Source of the DNA: CALKXV01 sp964632495
Lineage (GTDB): Bacteria > Pseudomonadota > Alphaproteobacteria > Rhodobacterales > Rhodobacteraceae
Direction: 5' to 3'
Assembly (NCBI GenBank): GCA_964632495.1
Contig: CAZWDS010000006.1
Span: forward strand, 1 to 64,000
DNA length: 64,000 nucleotides
In this document: positions 23,966-32,538 of the stretch, piece by piece
Layout of the letters: each line of letters starts with the position of its first letter
How positions within the stretch are numbered: position 1 is the stretch's first letter
Position numbers and translations under genes: made by a program
Notes under the pieces: generated by a model
The model's database searches: none
The model's input: the letters and a program-made list of their open reading frames with translations, nothing else
What the model was told of the DNA's origin: nothing

Positions 23966-24844
23966 ATGCGTTTTCTGGTTGGCACCCGTGGCGGTGCAAA
24001 CAGTGTTTTTGCAATCAATGAAAACGAGGCGTTTGATCTAAGCGCTGCCTTGCCAAACGTGGGGCAAGATTTGGCAGCACTGGCAGCCGATCCGGGCTTG
24101 ATCGAACAGGCCAAGGCCGCAACGGGCCCGACGATCCCCGTCGCCGATATCACGCCTGCCCTTCCCATTGAAAACCCACCGACGATCATTTGTCTGGGTC
24201 TAAACTATACAGATCACATCAAAGAGGGCGGCTACGACATCCCGGATTATCCGGCGTTGTTCATGCGCGGCCGGAATTCGATCATGGCCGCTGGTGCACC
24301 CTTGGTGCGTCCAACCTGTTCTGAGAAACTGGATTACGAAGCCGAACTGATGGTGATCATCGGCAAAGGCGGACGGCATATTTCAGAAGCTGACGCGCTG
24401 AACCACGTCTTTGGCTACACCGTTTTCAATGACGGATCAGTGCGCGACTATCAGCGCAAGACCCATCAATGGACACCCGGCAAGAACTTCGACGACACAG
24501 GCGCGATTGGCCCGTTCGTGGTCACACCCGATGAGGTGCCCGAAGGGGCCGGAGGCCTTAAGATCGAAAGCCGTGTGGGTGATGAGATTTTGCAAAGCTC
24601 GAACACCGGCAATATGATCTGGCCCGCTGCGAAGGCGATCTCGATCATTTCGGGTTACACAACCCTACAACCCGGTGATCACATCGCGCTTGGCACCCCA
24701 CCCGGTGTGGGCCATGCGAAAAAGCCGAACCCACGGTGGCTGAAGCCGGGCGAGGTGATCGACATCGAAATCGAAGGCATCGGTATTTGTTCGAACCCGA
24801 TTGTGGATGAGGCCGACATGGCCGCAAAAACGGCGGCCGAGTGA
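23966..24844 (+). CDS. Fumarylacetoacetate hydrolase family protein
   Basis: 292 aa. ATG 23966 has AAGGAAG upstream; an earlier in-frame ATG at 23915 is inside the promoter region. FAH fold: ICLGLNYTDHIKEGGYDIP, YPALFMRGRNSIM, LDYEAELMVIIGKGGRHI (metal-binding Glu-x-Glu), GYTVFNDGSVRDYQRK, WTPGKNFDDTGAIGP and GTPPGVGHAKKP. These enzymes act on acylpyruvates or on 2-oxo-diacids of ring breakdown (hydrolase, decarboxylase or isomerase). First gene of a tight operon with rutE-like, osmC-like, TRAP-2 and dioxygenase genes. Confidence 0.9.
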   Translation: MRFLVGTRGGANSVFAINENEAFDLSAALPNVGQDLAALAADPGLIEQAKAATGPTIPVADITPALPIENPPTIICLGLNYTDHIKEGGYDIPDYPALFMRGRNSIMAAGAPLVRPTCSEKLDYEAELMVIIGKGGRHISEADALNHVFGYTVFNDGSVRDYQRKTHQWTPGKNFDDTGAIGPFVVTPDEVPEGAGGLKIESRVGDEILQSSNTGNMIWPAAKAISIISGYTTLQPGDHIALGTPPGVGHAKKPNPRWLKPGEVIDIEIEGIGICSNPIVDEADMAAKTAAE

Positions 24845-25491
24845 TGGACGGCGATGCGGCACGGGTAGACGCTCAAGAAGCAGTCCGCGCTTTGCGGGCC
24901 CGGATCGAACGTTTGGACGACGCTTCGATCGATCTGATCCTGCGAGATGCCCGGTCGCATTATGCCTGGACAGATCGCCCGGTCAGCGAAGACACCTTGC
25001 GCACCCTTTACGACATCACCATCAACGGGCCGACCAGCATGAACACTTGCCCGGCTCGTTTTATCTTTGTGACCAGCGAGGCGGGCAAAGATCGACTGGC
25101 CAAGTCTTTGAAAGCAAAGAATATCGACAAGATGCGCGCGGCCCCTGTGACGGCGATCATCGCTTGGGATCCCTTGTACTGGCAGCGCTTGGACTTCTTG
25201 TTTCCGCACGAAGACAGAAAGCCCCTGTTCGACGGGCGCGAAGAGTATGCCGAGGAAACCGCCTTTCGCAACTCGACCTTGCAAGGTGCGTATTTCATGA
25301 TCGCAGCCCGCGCCCTTGGATTGGATGTCGGCGCGATGTCCGGCTTTTCCAATGCAGAAGTGGACAAGGAATTCTTCGCCGAAAACGGTTGGAAATCGAA
25401 CTTTCTGTGTAACCTCGGATACGCGGACGAATCCGCGCTATTCCCAAAACTGCCACGCTTCGCCTTCGAAGACGTGTGCGAGATGATGTGA
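24844..25491 (+). CDS. rutE: RutE-like malonic semialdehyde reductase (nitroreductase family)
   Basis: 215 aa. FMN-binding nitroreductase fold very close to RutE: DARSHYAWTDRPVSEDTLR, INGPTSMNTCPARFIFV, APVTAIIAWDPLYWQRLDFL, LFPHEDRKP, EETAFRNSTLQGAYFMIAAR, ALGLDVGAMSGF and PRFAFEDVCEMM. RutE reduces malonic semialdehyde to 3-hydroxypropanoate in pyrimidine breakdown. Its ATG overlaps the FAH stop by one base (TGATG), so the two are coupled. None of the other rut genes is present, hence the aldehyde probably arises from a different substrate here. Confidence 0.85.
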   Translation: MDGDAARVDAQEAVRALRARIERLDDASIDLILRDARSHYAWTDRPVSEDTLRTLYDITINGPTSMNTCPARFIFVTSEAGKDRLAKSLKAKNIDKMRAAPVTAIIAWDPLYWQRLDFLFPHEDRKPLFDGREEYAEETAFRNSTLQGAYFMIAARALGLDVGAMSGFSNAEVDKEFFAENGWKSNFLCNLGYADESALFPKLPRFAFEDVCEMM

Positions 25492-25496
25492 GCACC

Positions 25497-25952
25497 ATGG
25501 CAATCAGACAAAAAACCACCATCACCATCAAACTATCCGGCAAAGGCACCAGCCATTCGCGCAGTGAAACATCCGTGCGCGATCTGGTCAGCATCGTGGA
25601 TGAACCGATTGAACGCGGCGGCACAAACGAGGGCATCTCGCCTACAGAAATGACCTTCGCGTCCTTGATCGGTTGCACCAATGTGATCGGCAACAAATGC
25701 GCCGAGAAGCTGGGCGTCGACATTGGCCATCTGGCGTTTGATATGGAGGTCGATTTCGACCGGCGCGGCGTCTTGCTGATGGAAGAAGTTGATGTGCCTT
25801 TCAAAGCCATTCGACTGTCCGTTGCCGCCGACGGCCCGGCCAGCGCCGAAGATATTCAGCGCGTGGCGGATGAGACTGAAAAATACTGCGCGATCTCGAA
25901 AATGATCGCAAATTCAGGAACCGATCTGACGGTGACTTGGATGAAAGCTTAA
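25497..25952 (+). CDS. OsmC-family peroxide/thiol protein
   Basis: 151 aa. OsmC/Ohr fold with both conserved Cys: LIGCTNVIGNKCAEKLG (Cys60) and ETEKYCAISKMI, plus GGTNEGISPTEMTFAS. Reduces organic hydroperoxides in characterised members. ATG 25497 follows the rutE-like stop by five bases. Its inclusion in the operon suggests oxidant or reactive intermediate stress during the pathway. Confidence 0.85.
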   Translation: MAIRQKTTITIKLSGKGTSHSRSETSVRDLVSIVDEPIERGGTNEGISPTEMTFASLIGCTNVIGNKCAEKLGVDIGHLAFDMEVDFDRRGVLLMEEVDVPFKAIRLSVAADGPASAEDIQRVADETEKYCAISKMIANSGTDLTVTWMKA

Positions 25953-25982
25953 CGACAAAAGACTGATAATAGGGAGGAAAAT

Positions 25983-27068
25983 ATGAAGCACTGGACAAAA
26001 AGATTGGTGTTAGGGGCCACGCTGGCAACCCTGACGGCAGTACCGACATTTGCCGCCGAAACCATCAAAGCGGTTGTGATCGACGGCTATCCGGCACGCG
26101 CACTTTGGGTCAAGGAATTCACCGAGTTCTTCATTCCCGAGGTCGACAAGCGCTTGGCCGCGACCGGCAACTACGAAATGGACTGGCAGGAAAGCTATGG
26201 CGGGTCCATCGTCAAGCCGAAGGGCGTGTTGGAAGGCGTCAAGCTGGGTCTGGGCGACATCGGCATCGTTACAACGATCTTCCACAACTCGAAATTGCCA
26301 AGCCAGGCTATCTCGGCTGCAACGCCGTTTATCTCAGCCGATTCCCGTGCTGTGGCCAAGGCCGTGGATGAAATCGCCAAGGAATTCCCTGCGATGCAGG
26401 CCGAGTTTGAGGCTCAGAACCAAGTCTATCTGGCAACTGGCGTTGTCTTAGATACTTATCAGGTGTTCTCGAAGAACCCGGTTAACACTTTGGCCGACTT
26501 GGAAGGTGCCAAGGTTGCCGGGGCGGGTATGAACCTGCGCTATCTGGAAGGCATCAAGGATGCAGCCGGGGTGCGCGGTGGCCTGACCGATTTCTACAAC
26601 ATGCTTCAGACCGGACTGGTGGATCACGCCATGCTGTGGCCCGAAGCCGCCAAGACCTTCAAGATCGCCGAAGTCGCGCCTTACATGCTGCGCGCGGATC
26701 TGGGCGCTGTGAACTCGAAGACGATCACGGTGAACAAGGACTATTGGGATGGTCTTCCCGATGAGGTGAAAGGCGTTCTTCAAGAGGTCGCCGTTGCCTA
26801 TCGTGACCACGTCGCAGGCATTGCCATGGACCGCGCCGAAGCCAGCCGTCAGGCCTATGTCGAAGCGGGTGGCACCATCGTGAAACTTGACGCAGCCGAA
26901 CGCGCTGCCTGGGCTACCGCGATGCCAAACATTGCGGCTGAATGGGCCGCTGGACTGGACGCAGAAGGCCAGCCAGGCACAGACATGCTGAACGCTTATG
27001 TCGGCAAGTTGAAGGATGCTGGTTTCACTCCGGTCCGCGATTGGGCCGCCGAAGCCGCCACGAACTAA
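25983..27068 (+). CDS. dctP: TRAP transporter solute-binding protein (TRAP-2)
   Basis: 361 aa with signal peptide about 1-24 (KRLVLGATLATLTAVPTFAAE). RBS GGGAGG seven to eight bases before ATG. DctP pattern: WQESYGGSIVKPKGVLEGVK, LADLEGAKVAGAGMNLRYLE, LQTGLVDHAMLWPEAAKTFK, and the C-terminal EGQPGTDMLNAYVGKLKD also seen in the receptor at 16291 (GMPGTEVLNAYLKAV). It begins the transport part of the FAH operon. Confidence 0.92.
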   Translation: MKHWTKRLVLGATLATLTAVPTFAAETIKAVVIDGYPARALWVKEFTEFFIPEVDKRLAATGNYEMDWQESYGGSIVKPKGVLEGVKLGLGDIGIVTTIFHNSKLPSQAISAATPFISADSRAVAKAVDEIAKEFPAMQAEFEAQNQVYLATGVVLDTYQVFSKNPVNTLADLEGAKVAGAGMNLRYLEGIKDAAGVRGGLTDFYNMLQTGLVDHAMLWPEAAKTFKIAEVAPYMLRADLGAVNSKTITVNKDYWDGLPDEVKGVLQEVAVAYRDHVAGIAMDRAEASRQAYVEAGGTIVKLDAAERAAWATAMPNIAAEWAAGLDAEGQPGTDMLNAYVGKLKDAGFTPVRDWAAEAATN

Positions 27069-27086
27069 GCGGTCGGACTGAACAAC

Positions 27087-27656
27087 GTGTTCCGAACGTT
27101 TGAAAAAATTGCCAGCGGCGTTGCACAAGCCGCAAACGCCGCTGGCACCCTTGTTGTGGTCTTGCTGATCGCCGTCGTGAACTACGACATCGTGGCGCGG
27201 GGTATTTTCAACAAACCCTTTCTAGGCGCGGTCGAAGTTGTCCAATTCTCGATGGTGCTGATCGTTTTCCTGCAATTGCCAGATGTGATCCGCGTGGGCC
27301 GCCTGACCCGGTCAGATGGATTTCTGATGCTTGTCAGCCGCCGGAACTTTGGCACCGGGCGCTTTCTTTCGCGGCTGATTGATCTGGTCAGCGCCACCTT
27401 CATGGCCATCGTCGCATGGGCCATCTGGCCCGAGTTCCTAGATATGTGGGAAACCAAAGATTACTTCGGCGTGCCGGGTGTTTTCACTGCTCCGTGGTGG
27501 CCGATCAAACTGGTGATTTTCCTAAGCGCCTGCCTCTGCATCGTTCACTTTGCACTGCGCATCATAAAAGGCCCGACGCCGCCAACCAGCGACGACGGCC
27601 TTTCGGAAAAGTTCGGTGGAGACGGCTCTATCGAAGAAAAGGCGGGGACACCGTAA
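27087..27656 (+). CDS. dctQ: TRAP transporter small permease (TRAP-2)
   Basis: 189 aa with four predicted helices; GTG start 18 bases after the receptor stop. Pattern VVLLIAVVNYDIVARGIFNK, EVVQFSMVLIVFLQLPDVIR and a longer-than-usual polar C-terminus (about 30 residues, DDGLSEKFGGDGSIEEK). Its stop codon TAA directly abuts the ATG of the large permease. Confidence 0.9.
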   Translation: MFRTFEKIASGVAQAANAAGTLVVVLLIAVVNYDIVARGIFNKPFLGAVEVVQFSMVLIVFLQLPDVIRVGRLTRSDGFLMLVSRRNFGTGRFLSRLIDLVSATFMAIVAWAIWPEFLDMWETKDYFGVPGVFTAPWWPIKLVIFLSACLCIVHFALRIIKGPTPPTSDDGLSEKFGGDGSIEEKAGTP

Positions 27657-28961
27657 ATGACACCCGTTGAAATTGGCGCGCTTTCGATCGGTGCGATCGT
27701 CTTTCTGATCTATATCGGCGTCTACATCCCCATTGCCCTTGGCGTCGTTAGCTTTGCGGCTATCTGGATCATGCGCGGCAATGTGGATCTGTCCTTCGCC
27801 CTGACGAAAATCGCCATTGGCGACAGCGCGATGGAGTACACCTTTGCCACCATCCCCCTCTTCGTCTTTATGGGTTTAATCGTTTCAAAGGCGGGGCTTG
27901 GCGCGGACATCTATACCGTCATGAACCAAGGCTGTCGTCGCATCACGGGCGGCATCGGTATGGCCACGGTTGGGGCCAATGCGGTGTTCGCGGCTGTGAC
28001 CGGATCCTCCATCGCCTCGGCCTCGGTCTTTTCCAAGATGTCGGTGCCTGCGATGCTAAGCCACGATTACAACCCGCGCTTTGCCGTGGGCGTTGTGGCG
28101 GGCAGTTCGGTTTTGGGCATGATCATTCCGCCCTCGGCGATGCTGATCATCTATTCCTTTGTCGCCGAACAATCGGTGGGCGAAATGTTCTTGGCAGGCG
28201 TCATCCCCGGATTGCTGCTGGCCGCCGCCTATGTCGCAGCCATCTGGTTCATGGGCCGTTTCACGCCCGGCTTCGTCGGCGGAACCATCATCGAAGACGG
28301 CGACATGATGAGCTGGGGCGAAATCGCCAACAAGACCCTGCCTATCACGTTGCTCATTATCGTGGTGCTGGGTGGCATCTACACCGGCTGGACGACACCT
28401 GTTGAAGCCGGTGCCGCCGGGTCCCTTCTGGGCATCATCATCGCCGCCGTCCGGGGGCGCATCAATCTGAAAAGCTTTTGGGAAACGGTTCTGGAAACCG
28501 GCCATATCACCGCCGCCTTGTTGTTCCTGATCACAGCCGCCTCGATGTACGCCCGGATGCTTGGCATCGCAGGTCTGCCGAACGCGCTCCAAACTGTGCT
28601 GGCCGAAAACAACCTTAGCTTCTTCTGGATCATGACGCTACTGGTCGTCTTGATGCTGTTCCTTGGCACCATCCTTGATACCGCGTCGATCATCCTGATC
28701 GTCGTGCCGCTGTTCCTTGGCCTGATCGAAAGCATGGGGCTTAGCCTTGTGTGGTTTGGCATCGTCGCGGTCGTTGCAGCCGAGATCGGCTTGCTGACCC
28801 CGCCTCTGGGCCTCAGTTGTTTCGTCATCAAGGCCACGCTGGATGACGACCGGATCAAGCTGAAAGACGTCTTTCTGGGCGCTCTGCCCTTCGCCTTTGT
28901 CATGCTGCTGGTCCTGATCGTGTTGATCCGGTTCCCGATCCTTAGCCTCGCCCTGCTTTAA
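27657..28961 (+). CDS. dctM: TRAP transporter large permease (TRAP-2)
   Basis: 434 aa, about 12 helices. DctM motifs: IYIGVYIPIALGVVSFAAIW, FVFMGLIVSKAGLGADIYT, AAVTGSSIASASVFSKMSVP, SVLGMIIPPSAMLIIYSFVA, TGWTTPVEAGAAGSLLGI and AEIGLLTPPLGLSCFVIKA. Forms the uptake system with the two genes just before it. The hydroxyquinol dioxygenase gene starts 13 bases later. Confidence 0.93.
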   Translation: MTPVEIGALSIGAIVFLIYIGVYIPIALGVVSFAAIWIMRGNVDLSFALTKIAIGDSAMEYTFATIPLFVFMGLIVSKAGLGADIYTVMNQGCRRITGGIGMATVGANAVFAAVTGSSIASASVFSKMSVPAMLSHDYNPRFAVGVVAGSSVLGMIIPPSAMLIIYSFVAEQSVGEMFLAGVIPGLLLAAAYVAAIWFMGRFTPGFVGGTIIEDGDMMSWGEIANKTLPITLLIIVVLGGIYTGWTTPVEAGAAGSLLGIIIAAVRGRINLKSFWETVLETGHITAALLFLITAASMYARMLGIAGLPNALQTVLAENNLSFFWIMTLLVVLMLFLGTILDTASIILIVVPLFLGLIESMGLSLVWFGIVAVVAAEIGLLTPPLGLSCFVIKATLDDDRIKLKDVFLGALPFAFVMLLVLIVLIRFPILSLALL

Positions 28962-28974
28962 ACGGAGACATCCC

Positions 28975-29844
28975 ATGCGCAACGTCACCAAAGACAACAT
29001 CACCGACGTGTTCATGGGTTACATCGGCGAAGAGGCCAATCCGCGTCTGCGCGAGGTCATGGGATCGCTGGTCAAGCATCTGCACAGTTTCGCCAAAGAG
29101 GTGAACCTGACCCACGACGAATGGAACATCGGCCTAGAGTTTCTCGAGAAATCCGGCATGATGTGTGACGATGAGCGCCACGAATTTGTGCTGATGTCCG
29201 ATGTTTTGGGGCTCAGCTCTCTGGTCGATCTGATCAACACCAAACCGGGCGGCACATCTTCCAGCGTCTTGGGGCCATTCCACGTGATGGGCGCGCCTGA
29301 TTTGCCGATCGGCGGTGATTTGCGCGGTGATTTTGATGCGCCGGTCCTGATCGCCGAGGGCATTGTGAAAGACACTGATGGCAACCCGATTTCGGGCGCG
29401 CTTGTTGATATCTGGCAGACGGCACCGAACGGGCTTTATGCCAGCCAAGACGAAAACCAAGGCACCTATTCGTTCCACGGCATCCAAACCACCGGGCCAG
29501 ACGGGCGCTATGCGTTCACCAGCGTAAAGCCCGTGGAATACGAGGTTCCAACCGATGGCCCGATTGGCGACTTCTTTGCCGCCTGTGGCCGCCATGCCTG
29601 GCGACCCTCGCATCTGCACTTCATCATCAAGGCCGACGGCTTTCGGTCGCTGGTGACCGAGGTCTTCCCCGAGGATGACCCCTATTTGGATCAGGATACT
29701 GTCTTTGGGGTCCGCGAAGATCTGGTGATGAAGTATCAGCACATGCCCGCAGGCAGCTTTCCTGAAAGCGGCTTCGCCCTGTCCGGAAAAGTTCCTGATC
29801 CCTACCTGAAAGTGGAATTCGACCTGACGTTGGTGCGCGCCTAA
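28975..29844 (+). CDS. Hydroxyquinol 1,2-dioxygenase-type intradiol dioxygenase
   Basis: 289 aa, the usual length. N-terminal helical dimer domain (DNITDVFMGYIGEEANPRLR) then the Fe(III) beta-sandwich. Ligands visible: Tyr155 (APNGLYAS), Tyr189 (VKPVEYEVPTDGP), His213 and His215 (RPSHLHFI); the nearby WQTAPNG and HAWRPSH strings fit the hydroxyquinol/chlorocatechol clade rather than protocatechuate dioxygenases. It would open 1,2,4-trihydroxybenzene or a similar triol to maleylacetate. No maleylacetate reductase is in the window. Last gene of the FAH operon; its end overlaps the convergent gntR by four bases. Confidence 0.88.
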   Translation: MRNVTKDNITDVFMGYIGEEANPRLREVMGSLVKHLHSFAKEVNLTHDEWNIGLEFLEKSGMMCDDERHEFVLMSDVLGLSSLVDLINTKPGGTSSSVLGPFHVMGAPDLPIGGDLRGDFDAPVLIAEGIVKDTDGNPISGALVDIWQTAPNGLYASQDENQGTYSFHGIQTTGPDGRYAFTSVKPVEYEVPTDGPIGDFFAACGRHAWRPSHLHFIIKADGFRSLVTEVFPEDDPYLDQDTVFGVREDLVMKYQHMPAGSFPESGFALSGKVPDPYLKVEFDLTLVRA

Positions 29845-30518
29845 GCGCTTTCGACTTCCATCGTCTTGGCCAGAAAGGCCCCCGTCAGACGATAGTGACT
29901 GATCAATCTTTCACACGCCACATCGGCGTCTCGCGCGACGATCGCGCTTAGAATACCGGCATGTTCGTCCGTCACGTCGCGGCGTTGATAGTCCATCGTG
30001 CGACCCGCCAGAAAACGATAGCGAATATTCAGATCGTAAAGCTGCGAACAAAACTTCAAAAGGATCGGCCCGTCAGCATTGTCCAACAGCGCCATGTGGA
30101 AAGCTTTGTGAAGCTCTTCAAAGTCATCGCGCTTTTCGTCTTGAGCGCGCTGCATCCTGTGATGGGCAAGAACGACTTGTTCTTCCCAAGCTTCGGTCGC
30201 ATTGGCCAGACATTGCCGCAAGGAAAGATCTTCCAAAGTGCAGCGTAGCGTTAGAATTTCCTGAAAGTTCTCGGCACTGACGCCAGCGGTGCGAAAACCG
30301 CGCTGATCAATCCGCTCTACCAGATTGTCCGAAGTCAAAAGGCTTAAGGCTTCGCGAATGGGCGACGCGCCGGTGTTCAACAATTGACGCAACCCTTCGA
30401 TCTTCAGCTTCTCGCCGGGTTGCAAATCACCTGTCACGATCATGCGGCGCAAAGCGGTATAGGCCTGTTGCGTGGCCGATCCTTCTTTCGAACTCACCGC
30501 AGAATCAATTAAATTCAT
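29841..30518 (-). CDS. GntR-family regulator, FCD subgroup
   Basis: 225 aa. N-terminal winged helix (AYTALRRMIVTGDLQPGEKL, LLNTGASPIREALSLLTSDN, LVERIDQRGFRTAGVS) and a helical FCD effector domain with candidate metal-binding residues (HKAFHMALLDNADGPIL, VTDEHAGILSAIVARD, ISHYRLTGAF). FCD regulators usually repress catabolic operons until a carboxylate ligand binds. It sits at the end of the FAH-dioxygenase operon, and an ATCGAT palindrome lies 29-44 bases before its own start, so autoregulation and control of the sites at 23894, 44007 and 48234 are reasonable inferences. Confidence 0.9.
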   Translation of the reverse strand: MNLIDSAVSSKEGSATQQAYTALRRMIVTGDLQPGEKLKIEGLRQLLNTGASPIREALSLLTSDNLVERIDQRGFRTAGVSAENFQEILTLRCTLEDLSLRQCLANATEAWEEQVVLAHHRMQRAQDEKRDDFEELHKAFHMALLDNADGPILLKFCSQLYDLNIRYRFLAGRTMDYQRRDVTDEHAGILSAIVARDADVACERLISHYRLTGAFLAKTMEVESA

Positions 30519-31255
30519 GTCTTACTCCACGGCCCCACATTTCACGATAATATCGATTTTTTACCAGATATTCAAATGATCGCTGCGAAATTTATGACCT
30601 TTGTCCTGCAAGACACAACCGCTGACCGATCGCAGGCCAGATCGTCAGTATCGGGCGCTTAGATTTTCGGATGGCCCTTTGGGAAACGCGTTACGTTGGC
30701 GCAAGGTGTTCTGTGTTTTGAATGGTCCAACCAATCTTCGCAAATTGCCATAAAGATCAGAACTTGGACCATCGAAGGCCATGGCGTTTCTTCCGAATTT
30801 AAGGGGGCGGAGCGCCTCCCCCAAGGCACTCCGCCGCGTGGTTACAGCCTTGCGAGTAGCTCTTCGAGCAATTCTTCGCATGCTGTCCACATCTCAAGTC
30901 CCGCTTGTTAGATCAGGACGCAAATCGTCGTTTCACTTGGCTATCGTCTTACCCGCCCTGCGTCTGTTTTAGAACATGGTCAAATCGATCTGATTTAGGG
31001 TGTCGATGATTGGCAACGGCATGCGCATCTTCGCCACCTCGCTGCGCAAGCGAACCGATGCGATACCGATCTTAAAACCCCGACCTTCCTACTTTAGCGC
31101 GTCTTTCTCAAACAGCGCGAAACCGCACAATCAGCTTTTTGCTTTGGGCATGCAATCACCGCATTGTCCGCGACGAAATCAAACTAGAAGGCGGGCAGTT
31201 TGCTTGCATACATTCACCGGCAGAACAGCACGAAAATTCAGAAATTTAAATATTT
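30519..31255. other. Long gene-poor stretch
   Basis: About 740 bases between gntR and the universal-stress-protein gene. Beyond the gntR promoter (30519-30600) only short frames are seen. One at 30781-30972 (+) would give a 63-residue basic peptide rich in Arg and Ser but lacks a ribosome site. The stretch has no recognised RNA or repeat; it may be a decayed gene or hold a regulatory RNA. Confidence 0.4.
30547..30562. promoter_or_regulatory. ATCGAT-centred palindrome upstream of gntR
   Basis: ATAAT-ATCGAT-TTTTT, positioned 29-44 bases before the gntR start, where an autorepressor would bind. Second of four such sites. Confidence 0.55.
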
Positions 31256-32074
31256 TCAATGAGTTAAAAAGACAGGAACCCTGGTGTCGCGGATCACGTC
31301 TGTGGTCACACCGCCCATGACGCTATGGGTAAATCGGCTATGCTCAAACGCGCCCATCACAATCAGCTTGGCGCCCAACTCATTTGCCACAGATTGGATT
31401 GTTCCTGCCACGCTGCCGTCGCGCGGACGAAGGATGTAATTTCCATCAATCCCGTGGCGCTGAAGGTGGATCGTCATGCGGTCTGTGTCCGGCAATTCTT
31501 TGCGCCCTACCGTCAAAATAGTGACCTTTGCCTTTTCTTCCAAGTACGGCATCGCATCCCCTATCGCCCGCGCCGATGATCGCTTGCCATCCCAAGCGAC
31601 CAAAGCGTGGTCCGCTAAGCCCGGAGCGTCATAGCCATTTGGCACAACAAGGACCGGGCGGCCACTGCGCAATGCAATCAAATCGGGATGGGCCGCGAAG
31701 GCTTCTTCCGAGCGGTCTTCTGAACGCGACCCGGTGACAACAAGGTCAAAGTGGCGCGCAAACTCCGAAACGGCGCCGTCAACATCCGGATTGAGATCGA
31801 CGAATTCTGCCCGGTCGCTTAATCCAGCTTCTGCGACCATGCCCATAAAACGCGTTTCAATCTCGTTCGCTTTCGCATCACCCGCCTCTGAGATTTGCGC
31901 GACAAGAGCCGCAGGAAGATGCGCCGAGAACTGGCGATTTACGGACGGTCGGCCGTGACGCAGCACACCGGTAATCCATGCGTCATGATGGCGGGCCAGC
32001 TTGATTGCATGGCGAACCGCACTGCCTCGCGTTGCTTCTCCGCTATAGGCGCAAAGGATGTTTTTTATGCTCAT
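31256..32074 (-). CDS. Universal stress protein, tandem UspA domains
   Basis: 272 aa. ATG 32074 fits the family N-terminus MSIKNILCAYSGEATRGSAV; longer starts add an Arg-rich stretch without family match. Two UspA units, about 1-145 and 155-272. The first is degenerate; the second keeps an ATP-binding pattern (VMGAFEHSRFTHSVMGGVTTDVI, here read as MGAFEHSR then MGGVTTDVI). Cytoplasmic; probably a stress-induced nucleotide binder. Alone, with gene-poor DNA on both sides. Confidence 0.88.
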   Translation of the reverse strand: MSIKNILCAYSGEATRGSAVRHAIKLARHHDAWITGVLRHGRPSVNRQFSAHLPAALVAQISEAGDAKANEIETRFMGMVAEAGLSDRAEFVDLNPDVDGAVSEFARHFDLVVTGSRSEDRSEEAFAAHPDLIALRSGRPVLVVPNGYDAPGLADHALVAWDGKRSSARAIGDAMPYLEEKAKVTILTVGRKELPDTDRMTIHLQRHGIDGNYILRPRDGSVAGTIQSVANELGAKLIVMGAFEHSRFTHSVMGGVTTDVIRDTRVPVFLTH

Positions 32075-32538
32075 GCTCAGTCTCCGATCAAAATCGCACC
32101 ATGAGCTAAACAAGCAACCAAGGCACTTTCGACGTTGCCACCTACGTCTTCGCAAACGGGGCAAGTCACGTTTTCTTTGTCGCATAGTGCAACTGGACGT
32201 TCAACACGTGCTGATAATTGCAAGCGGGAAGACGTTCGCGGTTGTCCGGAACTCAGTCAGGCTTTGATGAGGACAACCGCCAAAGGCGGGCTTGCGCCAA
32301 TAGCGGTCAAATTCTGCAAAGTCTGACAAGCCAAGGCAAAGCCGGATAATTCCGACAAAAGACGACCATAGCAATGGAAACATAAATACGCCGGCCCAGA
32401 ATGAACCGCCAACCAACGTTTATTAACGACCAAGAAAGGCTAAGCCGCCGCAAATCGACGCCTCGCCCTTAGACGGAACACAAATCTGGGTTTACGAAAG
32501 TCCGATTTCTATCCGTCCGGGACGCGAAAACCGTTCCA
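32075..32538. other. Intergenic stretch, nothing recognised
   Basis: About 465 bases between the universal-stress-protein start and the end of the chemoreceptor gene. Short frames on both strands overlap and look random. It should contain the stress-protein promoter near 32080-32150. Confidence 0.4.
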
